Assembly (NCBI GenBank): GCA_017882055.1
Contig: JADGQE010000109.1
Coordinates: 1-10,442 of the forward strand
Length of the DNA stretch: 10,442 bases
Direction: 5' to 3'
From: Thermoflexales bacterium
GTDB taxonomy: Bacteria > Chloroflexota > Anaerolineae > Fen-1058
Translations under genes and position numbers: made by a program
In this document: one piece after another, positions 1 to 6,292 of the stretch
Numbering within the stretch: position 1 is the stretch's first letter
Layout: each line of letters starts with the position of its first letter
Notes under the pieces: model-generated
What the model was told of the DNA's origin: nothing
What the model saw: the letters and a program-made list of their open reading frames with translations, nothing else
The model's database searches: none

Positions 1-3
1 CCT

Positions 4-46
4 GCCCATGCCTGGCTTCCACTGGAAGCCAGTGGACCGCCAGGCG
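4..46. repeat. Short palindromic repeat, copy 1 (partner at 10356-10394)
   Basis: A perfect palindrome has arms at 12-21 and 23-32 around a single central C. It is flanked by GCCCAT on the left and GTGGACCGCCAGGCG on the right. Both flanks recur around a different palindrome at 10356-10394, so this is a repeat family and not a chance hairpin. The stem tips differ in sequence and length between copies, but both stay self-complementary. The left border is cut by the window edge. It lies far downstream of the kinase gene, in non-coding DNA. Confidence 0.7.
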
Positions 47-95
47 CCGTGCGCTCCGTGGTTTGAATCCGCAGGTGAACTTCCGCCGCGTCGTA

Positions 96-205
96 CTAGT
101 AGTCCACCAAATAAATCATGAAGGGTAGCATCGGGCCTCGTGCCCGTTAAACGCCGACGAGCGGCTAGACTACAACCCATCAAAACTTTCGTAGCGGACT
201 ACTAG
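96..205. repeat. Inverted repeat pair enclosing about 90 bases
   Basis: CTAGTAGTCC at 96-105 is exactly inverted as GGACTACTAG at 196-205. Beyond the ten matching bases the arms keep partial similarity inward, for example GGGT near 123 against ACCC near 176, so the full arms may be about 30 bases and imperfect. A smaller hairpin, CGGGC/GCCCG, sits inside near 132-146. The layout suits a tiny degraded mobile element or a structured RNA. No transposase is visible and no flanking direct repeat is clear, so it is reported only as an inverted repeat. Confidence 0.4.
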
Positions 206-471
206 AAATATGAGGAGATTAAGGGCGTAACAGATTTAGCGGCAATGTTCAATTGGCGGGCTGGGCTTCCACACTCGGCGGCCTCGAACGGGTTAGGCCG
301 CTGCCTCAAAACTTGTGACGTCTTTGGCCTCATGGGCCATGCGCGGGCCTCGATGACCGCATCCTCGCCGGCAACCGAGCAATGCCACACATCGACCTGG
401 AAGCCATGAATGAGCAGTTGGTCTTCAAGTGAAGGGCCGTCGTAACCGTAAAGAACGTTCTGCCGCCCGGC

Positions 472-2142
472 TCAAATCTCAAAGTTGATCTGAGTGTTGC
501 CCATCACGATGACGCTGCCCGGCCGCAACAGGACCGGCTCGCCCTGCCAGATCCGCACGCCGTTGACAAACGTGCCATTGGCTGAATTCAAGTCTTCGAG
601 CCAATAGCCATTTTGACACCAGATCCGCGCATGCTGGCGCGAGATCAGGTTGTCACTGGAATTCGGGTTGATCTTTTCGCGGCCTAATACAACTTCGGCC
701 TCGGTCGTCAACGGAATGGCTTTCCCACTCTGGAAGACCACCAGGCGTGCGCCACCCAAAGGCGCGTTCTCCGTTGCCGGCAGGGCATTTTCACCAGTCG
801 AGAAAGGCCCGGTGTAACTCAGCGCCCGTGCAAGTTCTTCGGCCGACTGGAACCGGGCGGCCGGATCCTTGGCCAGCGCGCGGAGTGCAATTGCATCCAG
901 CCCGTCAGGCAAGAAACGATTAAACTGGCTGGGCGGCGGTGGCAAGACATGCAGCTGCTGATCGAGAACAGCCAGCGGATCGGCTGCCTCAAACGGTCGT
1001 CGCCCCGTCAGCATCTCGTACAAGACAATCCCCATCGAATAGAGATCGCTCCGTTCGTCGGTGTCCTGTCCGCGGATCTGCTCCACCGACATATATTCAG
1101 GCGTTCCAACCAACATGCCTCGGGCCGTAATCGTCTTATGGGCTACGATGCGGGCCACGCCGAAGTCGCCAAGTTTTACTTCGTCGGCTTTGGAGAACAT
1201 CACGTTCTCCGGTTTGAGATCGCGATGATAGATGCCGCGTCGGTGTGCATAAGCCAGGGCCTCACACGTCTGGCCCATGCTCCGCACGATCTCCGGCAGC
1301 GGCAGACCCTGCCCGATCGTTAAGCGATCCCGCAGCGAGCCTCCCTCGTTGTACTCGACGGCGATATACCAGTTGCCCTGGCGGCACTGCCCGCCGCCGT
1401 AAATCCGGGTGATATGCGGATGCTGGAGCGTTTGGGCCAGCTCCAGCGCCATTTTGAATTGATCGCGGAAGTAACGATCGCGGCTGCTCAGGATCTTGAT
1501 CGCCACGGGGGTCCGATCCGGTCGAGCGTAACCCCGGTAAACGAGCGCAGCGCTGCCCTTGCCAATCGGCGGCTGCACCAGATCGTAATCGATCAAATCA
1601 TAGGCCTGCGGCGGAAGCGGGGCGACCGGCTCAAGTGAAATGGGCTGCGCGGGAATATTTTGAATGAGTCCCGGCAAGTTGAAAACCAGGATTACCGGTC
1701 CAATCTGAATTTGGTCGCCGGCTTTGAGCGTATATTGATAGATCGGCTTGCCATTGACGTAGCAGCCATTCGTGCTGCTACGATCGTAAAGAATATACTC
1801 GCTGCCGCGGCGCTCGATCAGCGCATGTTGACGCGAGACCAGATCATCGTCGATGACGACGGTGCTATCCGGCTTGCGCCCCAGCGTGAAGCGGGCGGTC
1901 TTCAGATCGATGTGCGTTCCGGTGAGCGGGCCGCTGAGCGCCGTTAGCGAAGCGGCGACGCCCAGTTTAGGCGCGCGAATCGAGACGGTTGAATCGAATC
2001 GGGACCGCGCAACCGGCGCGACATTCGCACGCGATTTGGAAGCACGCTGAACCCGCCGCCGGCGAAACACGACGACAGCCGTCACGCTGATGATCAACAG
2101 CCCGACCAACAGCAACACTATCGCGATACTATCGTTACCCAT
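472..2142 (-). CDS. Membrane-anchored FHA-Ser/Thr kinase-FHA protein
   Basis: This is a 556-residue Hanks-type protein kinase. The N-terminus carries one hydrophobic helix (about 4-26) followed by RRRR, which fits a single-span anchor with the rest in the cytoplasm. The first FHA domain (about 65-155) has GR at 88-89, SRQH at 104-107 and STNG at 123-126. The kinase domain (about 184-443) has the VAIK lysine at 216, HRDLKPEN from 306, DFG at 326-328 and GTPEY in the activation segment. A second FHA domain fills the C-terminus (about 465-556), with GR, SRQH and SANG motifs. FHA domains bind phosphothreonine, so the protein probably recognises phosphorylated partners or its own phosphosites. The glycine-rich loop reads GKGSAALVY, with Ala where the third Gly is usual. 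The start chosen is ATG at 2142, because AAGG lies nine bases upstream. A TTG nine bases earlier (2151) would abut that site. Its substrate is unknown. It has its own promoter-like sequence at 2239-2267. Confidence 0.9.
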   Translation of the reverse strand: MGNDSIAIVLLLVGLLIISVTAVVVFRRRRVQRASKSRANVAPVARSRFDSTVSIRAPKLGVAASLTALSGPLTGTHIDLKTARFTLGRKPDSTVVIDDDLVSRQHALIERRGSEYILYDRSSTNGCYVNGKPIYQYTLKAGDQIQIGPVILVFNLPGLIQNIPAQPISLEPVAPLPPQAYDLIDYDLVQPPIGKGSAALVYRGYARPDRTPVAIKILSSRDRYFRDQFKMALELAQTLQHPHITRIYGGGQCRQGNWYIAVEYNEGGSLRDRLTIGQGLPLPEIVRSMGQTCEALAYAHRRGIYHRDLKPENVMFSKADEVKLGDFGVARIVAHKTITARGMLVGTPEYMSVEQIRGQDTDERSDLYSMGIVLYEMLTGRRPFEAADPLAVLDQQLHVLPPPPSQFNRFLPDGLDAIALRALAKDPAARFQSAEELARALSYTGPFSTGENALPATENAPLGGARLVVFQSGKAIPLTTEAEVVLGREKINPNSSDNLISRQHARIWCQNGYWLEDLNSANGTFVNGVRIWQGEPVLLRPGSVIVMGNTQINFEI

Positions 2143-2238
2143 CGGGGCCAACCTTTTTAACGCAGGCTCATATAGGCTCTGCTCTCAGCACGTCCGATCG
2201 AGCAAGGGGCTTAGCGCCCACGGGAAAATGATGGCGTA

Positions 2239-2267
2239 ATCATACGATGCTTGGCGGTTGAAGTCAA
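2239..2267 (-). promoter_or_regulatory. Sigma70-type promoter for the FHA-kinase gene
   Basis: On the minus strand TTGACT (2267-2262) is followed after exactly 17 bases by TATGAT (2244-2239). Each hexamer matches the housekeeping consensus at five of six positions. Transcription would start near 2232, giving a leader of about 90 bases before the ATG at 2142. This is the best promoter match seen in the window. Confidence 0.7.
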
Positions 2268-2491
2268 ACGTCAGTGCCGCGCCGACGCATTTCAATTGGC
2301 GGTGACTGTGCCCGATAACGACCGCCCATGCGTGTGTGAAGAACGGCGTGAGCTCTCATGAATTTCTTGACGGTAGCCGAGCGCAACAACGGAGAATGAA
2401 AGTCTGCGTGGAAGTGCTACACATCGAGGTGCTGAAGGCTTCGAGCTGCGGCACCCTGCTGGCAGAATGGTAGGGACTCTGCATCACGAGA

Positions 2492-2523
2492 AGACGCCCC
2501 CGCCATGGAAGGCAGGAGCGTCT
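2492..2523 (-). terminator. Probable terminator of the sugar transporter operon
   Basis: Positions 2492-2504 and 2511-2523 form a 13-position stem with 11 Watson-Crick pairs around a six-base loop. It lies about 50 bases past the stop codon of the binding-protein gene. On the minus strand the stem is followed by TCTCG, which is pyrimidine-rich but not a true T-run. It could therefore be a weak intrinsic terminator or a 3' RNA-stabilising hairpin. Confidence 0.5.
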
Positions 2524-2537
2524 GCGTGAAATCGGAT

Positions 2538-2567
2538 CAACGGATTAATCGGGCCAACGGATTAATC
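2538..2567. repeat. 13-bp direct repeat, two copies, 17-base period
   Basis: CAACGGATTAATC occurs at 2538-2550 and again at 2555-2567, separated by GGGC. It sits between the stop codon of the binding-protein gene (2571) and the downstream hairpin. Its role is unknown. Confidence 0.65.
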
Positions 2568-2570
2568 AGA

Positions 2571-3644
2571 TCAGCGAAGGCCCTGCTCGATGAGCGGCGC
2601 TAAATCTTGGTAGTTCGTCGGGGTGAAAGTGCCGACGCCGGTATCGATGTGCAAACCTGGAATTTTGTACATCTTCGTCAGGTAGATCTGCTGGACGGGG
2701 AAGTAGCCCTGCAGGTACAGCACCTGGTCGAAGCTGGCGCTGATCCAGCCCTGCTTGATGCCGTCAACCGTTGCGGGCGACATATCGATACCGCCGACGA
2801 CGATATCGCCAGGCTTCTTGCCTGCCGCTTCAAGAACCTTCGGCAGAACCGCGGTGATATTGCCATGCTGGGTTCCGATCGCCTTGAGATTGGGATGCGC
2901 TGCGACATAGGCCGTCAGGATCGGGATGGCCAGCGACGCGTCTTTATCCACTGCGTCGGAAGCGTCGAGCTTATCTACCTTGATTCCGGCAGCGGTAAGC
3001 GCATCAACAATGCCCTGGGAGCTCACGCTTCTTCCGGCATTGTGCCAGATGTCATAGACGACGGCCTCATCGCCGGATTTCAGTCCGGCCGCGACCATCG
3101 CCAGGCCGGTCAGAAAGCCACCGGCATGAAGATCGGCACCGGCATACCCGAAGCCCTTGGTCTGGTATTTTGCTGCGATGTTCGGGAGCGGGTTATTGCC
3201 ACTGGTGACGATGATGCCCTGGCTTTCGGCATCATCAACGAGCGCCGAAAAGGCGTCTTCGCCCGGATGCCCCATGATTTCGATGCCATCCGGTTTGGCG
3301 GCCACGGCCTGCTTGAATTGATCAATCATCTTCTGGGGATCCCAGCCCGAGTACTGCTCCACCAGTTTGATGTTAAAGGCCGCGGCCGCGGCCCTTGCGC
3401 CGTTGGTGCGGGCCAGTGTCGAGGCATCGCCCGCGGTGCCGCCCATCTGCATGTAGACGACGAGCTGCTGGCCCGCTGGTGCGGGCGCTGGTGCGACAAC
3501 GGTCACAGGCACTACTACGGTCTCTTTCGCTACGACGGTCTGTGGAACGACCACCGTCTGTGGGACGACCTGGGGCGCGGGAGCCGCGCAGGCAGCCAGG
3601 ATTACGCCGAACACAACCAACATCAAAAACAGCTTTCTGCTCAT
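2571..3644 (-). CDS. Sugar ABC transporter substrate-binding lipoprotein (CUT2 type)
   Basis: This 357-residue extracytoplasmic sugar receptor feeds the permease and ATPase encoded upstream. Residues 1-18 form a lipoprotein signal peptide and the lipobox LAAC places the lipidated Cys at 19. A low-complexity linker (about 25-57) of repeated V-V-P-Q-T and A-P units follows, then a periplasmic-binding-protein fold of the ribose/galactose class (Peripla_BP_4-like) from about 60 to the end. Recognisable stretches include DPQKMIDQFKQAVAAKPDGI (102-121) and VVGGIDMSPATVDGIKQG (282-299). GGAGG seven bases before the ATG supports the start. The V/P/Q/T linker is typical of Chloroflexota receptors. The ligand cannot be read from sequence. 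The araBAD neighbourhood suggests L-arabinose or another pentose. It is the last gene of the transporter operon, 161 bases after the permease. Confidence 0.88.
   Translation of the reverse strand: MSRKLFLMLVVFGVILAACAAPAPQVVPQTVVVPQTVVAKETVVVPVTVVAPAPAPAGQQLVVYMQMGGTAGDASTLARTNGARAAAAAFNIKLVEQYSGWDPQKMIDQFKQAVAAKPDGIEIMGHPGEDAFSALVDDAESQGIIVTSGNNPLPNIAAKYQTKGFGYAGADLHAGGFLTGLAMVAAGLKSGDEAVVYDIWHNAGRSVSSQGIVDALTAAGIKVDKLDASDAVDKDASLAIPILTAYVAAHPNLKAIGTQHGNITAVLPKVLEAAGKKPGDIVVGGIDMSPATVDGIKQGWISASFDQVLYLQGYFPVQQIYLTKMYKIPGLHIDTGVGTFTPTNYQDLAPLIEQGLR
3489..3572 (-). repeat. Degenerate tandem repeat coding the V-P-Q-T linker
   Basis: Within the lipoprotein gene, about 84 bases encode residues 25-52, where units such as VVPQT, VVVPQT, VVAKET and VVVPVT repeat. 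The unit is roughly 18 bases. CCGTCTGTGG-like words recur in the DNA. The repeat probably encodes a flexible spacer that holds the receptor away from the membrane lipid anchor. Confidence 0.65.
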
Positions 3645-3743
3645 TTCTTTTCCTCCAGTGAAGTTGAGAATGTGCTAATGTGGGTGGCCGAAAAACACTT
3701 CGAAGATTTTGGGCTACCGAACCACCTCCTTGTATCTGATATT

Positions 3744-3795
3744 TTGGTTTGGCTTTTACCGCACGCTTGCTTATGAAATCATCCTACCAAACCAA
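3744..3795 (-). promoter_or_regulatory. Intercistronic inverted repeat between permease and binding-protein genes
   Basis: TTGGTTTGG at 3744-3752 is exactly inverted as CCAAACCAA at 3787-3795, with a 34-base loop. It starts 11 bases after the permease stop codon in the 161-base gap before the binding-protein gene. Such hairpins can protect or partly terminate transcripts and so raise receptor level relative to membrane parts. That role here is inference. The loop is long, so the structure is uncertain. Confidence 0.35.
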
Positions 3796-3805
3796 CGGCG
3801 CGCGA

Positions 3806-4879
3806 TCATTTCGACGCCGCGATATCCTTCTTCGGCACCTCGCCGGGGGTGTTCGAGTGAACGGGCACGCCCCAGTGTCGGAGCCGGTTGGAGATTATGC
3901 CGATGCGTCCTTCGCCGATCACAACATTGAGCACCATCGAGGCGCCCATGACGACCCCTTCCACTATTTGAACCCAATAACCGCTGATGGTGGTCGCGAC
4001 GATCCCGGCTTCCAGCGAACCGATGATGTAGGCGCCGAAGAAAGTACCGGCAATAGAACCAAGGCCGCCGGCGATCGAGGTCCCGCCGATAAAGACTGCT
4101 GCCATTGTCGGCAGCAGAAAACCTCCGCCCTGCGTCGGATAGAAGACATTAATTTCGAGGGTCAGCAGCAAGCCTGCAAAGGCCGCGATCACGCCCATCA
4201 CAATGAAGAGCTTGATCCTGGTCGCCTCGACGTTGATGCCCATGACCCGCGCGACGTCCGCGTTGTCGCCGACGAACATGATTGCCTCACCGAATTTGTG
4301 TCGGTTCAGGATAAACCAGAGAAAGATAGCGAGCGCCAACGCCCAGACCGCCTGGGCAGGCACGATTCCCCCAATTCGACCGACAAAGATCGCGTGTACG
4401 ATATCGGTCTGGACTTCTTTGATGTTCAACTGGAGCCCGTTTGCCAGGAGAACCGTGGCTCCATACCAGAAAAACTGAGCAGCGAGTGTCGCCATGATCG
4501 AAGGGACGTGGATTTTTGCGACGAGTAGACCGTTGATGTACCCGACCAGGGCGCCACCGGCAAGCGCGAGGACAAAGCCGGCCCATGCGGCCCACGGCGC
4601 ATGAACGTTCTTGAAAACCCAGGCGAAGATGAACCCGGAAAGCGCGACCACTGCGGGAAAGCTCAGATCGATCTCTCCGGCAGTGATAACCAGGGTGAGG
4701 CCCAGGGCGCAGACGAGCACGGGGGGCACCGTCTGCAGGAAGGACATATAAATCCGATACCCTGAGAAGACCGTCGGAGCCGTGATGATAAATATGGCAT
4801 ACAGCACCACCAGTACCGCGGCGACGGGGAGACCTTCGATTTTTCCAAGGAATGCAAGGGGGGATCTTGATCGTTTCAT
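3806..4879 (-). CDS. Sugar ABC transporter permease (CUT2 / BPD_transp_2 family)
   Basis: This 357-residue integral membrane protein forms the sugar channel of the importer. The sequence is strongly hydrophobic, with roughly eight to ten membrane segments starting at about 18. It carries the family signature TAGEIDLS (66-73), the cytoplasmic ATPase-coupling region GDNADVARVMGINVEATRIK (204-223) and the glycine-rich stretch GGTSIAGGLGSIAGTFFGA (265-283). The C-terminal tail from about 331 is polar and probably cytoplasmic. Its ATG overlaps the TGA of the ATPase gene by four bases (ATGA), a sign of translational coupling, and AAGGA lies six bases upstream. Only one permease gene is present, so a homodimer is expected, as in ribose-type systems. 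Substrate is inferred to be a pentose from the neighbouring araBAD genes. Confidence 0.9.
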   Translation of the reverse strand: MKRSRSPLAFLGKIEGLPVAAVLVVLYAIFIITAPTVFSGYRIYMSFLQTVPPVLVCALGLTLVITAGEIDLSFPAVVALSGFIFAWVFKNVHAPWAAWAGFVLALAGGALVGYINGLLVAKIHVPSIMATLAAQFFWYGATVLLANGLQLNIKEVQTDIVHAIFVGRIGGIVPAQAVWALALAIFLWFILNRHKFGEAIMFVGDNADVARVMGINVEATRIKLFIVMGVIAAFAGLLLTLEINVFYPTQGGGFLLPTMAAVFIGGTSIAGGLGSIAGTFFGAYIIGSLEAGIVATTISGYWVQIVEGVVMGASMVLNVVIGEGRIGIISNRLRHWGVPVHSNTPGEVPKKDIAASK

Positions 4880-5664
4880 GACTCTTCCTTGTCTTTTAAT
4901 CCATGCGAGTATTCAAGCAGGAATTCATCCAACGCTTTCAGGGTCATGTCTTTCTTGACAATGCTCGCCACGATCTCTCCGCGATCCATGACGATGAAGC
5001 GATCCGAGATTTCGTACACGTCCTGGATGTCATGGGAGATGTAGATACAGGCCTTGCCGCCATCCTTGATCTGATGCACAAAGTTGATTACCTTCCGCAC
5101 TTCCTTCAAGGAGAGAGCAGCCGTCGGCTCGTCCAGAATAATGAGTTCAGCTTCGAAATGCATCGCCCTTCCGATGGCGACCCCCTGGCGCTCACCGCCG
5201 GAAAGCAACTTTACACTCGAATCTACGGTGATTCCCTTGCCCCGGAAGCCGATGGTATTGACCATGATCTCACTGACTATCGCCTTTTCCTTCTTCACGT
5301 TGATGAAACCGAACCGACCAGTGATCTCACGTCCGATGAAGAAGTTCCGCCACAGGACTTGCTTCTCGCCCAGCGACCTGTCCTGGTAAACGGTTTCGAT
5401 GCCATGCTCGTGCGCCCGCTTGACGTTATAGGTGCGGAGATCCACCTTCTGGCCGGCGATGTAGAGCTCGCCACGAGTCGGCGGAAACACGCCGGTAAGG
5501 ATCTTTACGATAGTCGATTTACCGGCACCATTGTCGCCGATGAGTCCGATAATTTCGTTTCGACCTACATCTAAATTAATGTTCTTGAGCGCACACACGA
5601 GGCCGAAATACTTCTCGATATTGACCATCCTCAGGGCGTAACGCTCAACGGCATCTTCAATCAC
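4876..5664 (-). CDS. Sugar ABC transporter ATP-binding protein, single domain
   Basis: This 262-residue nucleotide-binding subunit powers sugar uptake. It contains Walker A GDNGAGKS (43-50), the Q-loop Gln in VYQD (94), the signature LSGGERQ (154-160), Walker B LIILDE (174-179) and the switch His in SHD (211). Most CUT2 ATPases (RbsA, XylG, AraG) have two fused domains of about 500 residues. This one is half that size, like FrcA, so it should act as a homodimer. I chose GTG at 5664 because GAGGAGG lies seven bases upstream, and the protein then has the usual FrcA-like length. An in-frame ATG at 5757 would add 31 residues with no resemblance to the family and has only GGAG eleven bases upstream. 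First gene of the transporter operon, it overlaps the permease gene by four bases. Confidence 0.88.
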   Translation of the reverse strand: MIEDAVERYALRMVNIEKYFGLVCALKNINLDVGRNEIIGLIGDNGAGKSTIVKILTGVFPPTRGELYIAGQKVDLRTYNVKRAHEHGIETVYQDRSLGEKQVLWRNFFIGREITGRFGFINVKKEKAIVSEIMVNTIGFRGKGITVDSSVKLLSGGERQGVAIGRAMHFEAELIILDEPTAALSLKEVRKVINFVHQIKDGGKACIYISHDIQDVYEISDRFIVMDRGEIVASIVKKDMTLKALDEFLLEYSHGLKDKEES

Positions 5665-5880
5665 GATAGGACCTCCTCGCAGGGAATCTTGGCGGGGCAG
5701 GTGGGCTTCAAAATCCCCGCCCAACACACTCAGCTCGGCCAGAAACCGCTCACTCATTCACGATGGCACTCCAACATGCGAAACAGGCGGGTGCGTTCTG
5801 GGAGACGTAGGAACAGCGTCTTGTAGTCACGACTCAACTGTGGTATGAGGCTTGCTCCTTGCTGAAGTCTGGTCTCCACC

Positions 5881-5910
5881 AGCATAAGCGGGCCTCATGC
5901 CATCTGTCAA
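5881..5910 (-). promoter_or_regulatory. Candidate promoter for the sugar transporter operon
   Basis: On the minus strand a perfect TTGACA (5910-5905) is followed after 18 bases by TATGCT (5886-5881), a four-of-six match to the -10 consensus. Transcription would start near 5874, about 210 bases before the GTG start at 5664. The ten-base word ACCGATAGTG lies five bases upstream of the -35 box, where a regulator could act. Confidence 0.5.
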
Positions 5911-5915
5911 ACTAA

Positions 5916-5925
5916 CACTATCGGT
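5916..5925 (-). promoter_or_regulatory. Possible regulator site, copy proximal to the transporter promoter
   Basis: The minus-strand word ACCGATAGTG occurs here, five bases upstream of the TTGACA box, and again at 6017-6026. With flanks it reads GTAACCGATAGTGTTA, in which TAAC and GTTA are inverted, so it is partly palindromic. The regulator is unknown and none is encoded in the window. Confidence 0.35.
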
Positions 5926-6010
5926 TACTGAAGGAGGTCGAATAGTAGACAGTCGAGCCTCACAGATAACTTCAATGTACTCGAAAGGCCGTTCGCGCAA
6001 ATACTTACCG

Positions 6011-6036
6011 CGTTGTCACTATCGGTGACGACAACG
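6011..6036. promoter_or_regulatory. Possible operator / hairpin with distal ACCGATAGTG copy
   Basis: CGTTGTC at 6011-6017 is exactly inverted as GACAACG at 6030-6036. Between them, overlapping the first arm, the minus strand carries GTCACCGATAGTGAC, a second inverted repeat and the second copy of the ten-base word found at 5916-5925. The two copies are 101 bases apart. This could be a bound operator or an RNA hairpin. No T-run of note follows, so a terminator is less likely. Confidence 0.35.
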
Positions 6037-6044
6037 TTTACGTT
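6033..6044. promoter_or_regulatory. Small palindrome next to the MITE-like element
   Basis: AACGT and ACGTT are inverted around two bases (AACGTTTACGTT). The site resembles LacI-family operators in general form only. It overlaps the end of the preceding hairpin and touches the left target duplication of the insertion element. Confidence 0.25.
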
Positions 6045-6050
6045 AGTCTA

Positions 6051-6291
6051 GTTTCTGTCCGAAAAACACCTCGGAATGTGCTTTGGAGAGAATGTTCCGC
6101 TAACATAATCACCCGTAGATGTTGTCGGCGAAGCGAAGGTTATCGGGAACTACTATCAGAAAGGTTTGAAACACAGGCAGTTCCAACATAATCCGAGAAA
6201 GGACACCGCCAAAGCATTGGCTCTTATGTGAAAGCATGGCTAGCCACTTGGTGCTTCCATACGCCAGACAGACCCTTTTTCGGACAGAAAC
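6051..6291. mobile_element. MITE-like element with 16-bp terminal inverted repeats
   Basis: GTTTCTGTCCGAAAAA at 6051-6066 is exactly inverted at 6276-6291. The 241-base unit is flanked on both sides by the direct repeat TAGTCTA (6044-6050 and 6292-6298), as expected of a target-site duplication. No complete transposase is encoded. The longest reading, on the minus strand, is a 70-codon stretch (6321-6109) that begins outside the element and is not recognisable. It is best explained as a non-autonomous or internally deleted insertion sequence in the gap between araD and the transporter operon. Family assignment is not possible from the ends alone. Confidence 0.72.
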
Positions 6292-6292
6292 T

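Larger units (their letters stand above)
1..471. other. Non-coding region downstream of the kinase gene
   Basis: No convincing gene is present. The stretch holds the palindromic repeat copy at 4-46, the inverted repeat 96-105/196-205, and a 7-bp hairpin GCGGCCT/AGGCCGC at 278-284 and 295-301. That hairpin lacks a following T-run, so it is not a good terminator. A plus-strand reading at about 347-432 ends in a clean stop (reading ...HIDLEAMNEQLVFK), but a stop codon closely precedes it and I do not recognise it. It could be the worn 3' end of a lost gene. A short perfect palindrome, AGAACGTTCT, lies at 452-461 just past the kinase stop codon, again without a T-run. Confidence 0.5.
2143..2570. 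other. Intergenic region between binding protein and kinase genes
   Basis: This 428-base stretch holds the kinase promoter (2239-2267), the hairpin at 2492-2523 and a 13-bp direct repeat at 2538-2567. The part from about 2270 to 2490 shows no gene I can support. The only plus-strand open stretch there is about 25 codons from 2397 and has no properly spaced ribosome binding site. Confidence 0.6.

Noticed and set aside
50..80. GTTTGAATCC resembling a tRNA T-loop
   Set aside because: No T-stem pairing, acceptor stem, anticodon arm or CCA context could be built around it.
202..390. 62-codon minus-strand frame downstream of the kinase
   Set aside because: No ribosome binding site of note, no recognisable domain, and it overlaps the 7-bp hairpin at 278-301. 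Treated as non-coding.
248..2302. Twelve-base match TTCAATTGGCGG at 248-259 and 2291-2302 on either side of the kinase gene
   Set aside because: A few exact 12-base matches are expected by chance in a window of this size, and no inverted ends accompany it, so it is not evidence for a transposed unit.
2397..2474. Plus-strand 25-codon frame starting MKVCVEVLHIEV
   Set aside because: GGAG sits almost against the ATG, so spacing is wrong, and no promoter or conservation evidence is available.
3711..3740. AAGGAGGTGG on the minus strand in the permease-receptor gap, a near-perfect ribosome binding site
   Set aside because: No ATG, GTG or TTG occurs at a workable distance downstream, so no small gene is supported.
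2607..3776. Long plus-strand open frame of 389 codons opposite the receptor gene
   Set aside because: It lies antisense to a clear lipoprotein with good start signals, and its translation is low-complexity and unlike any family. It is a shadow of the GC-rich coding strand.
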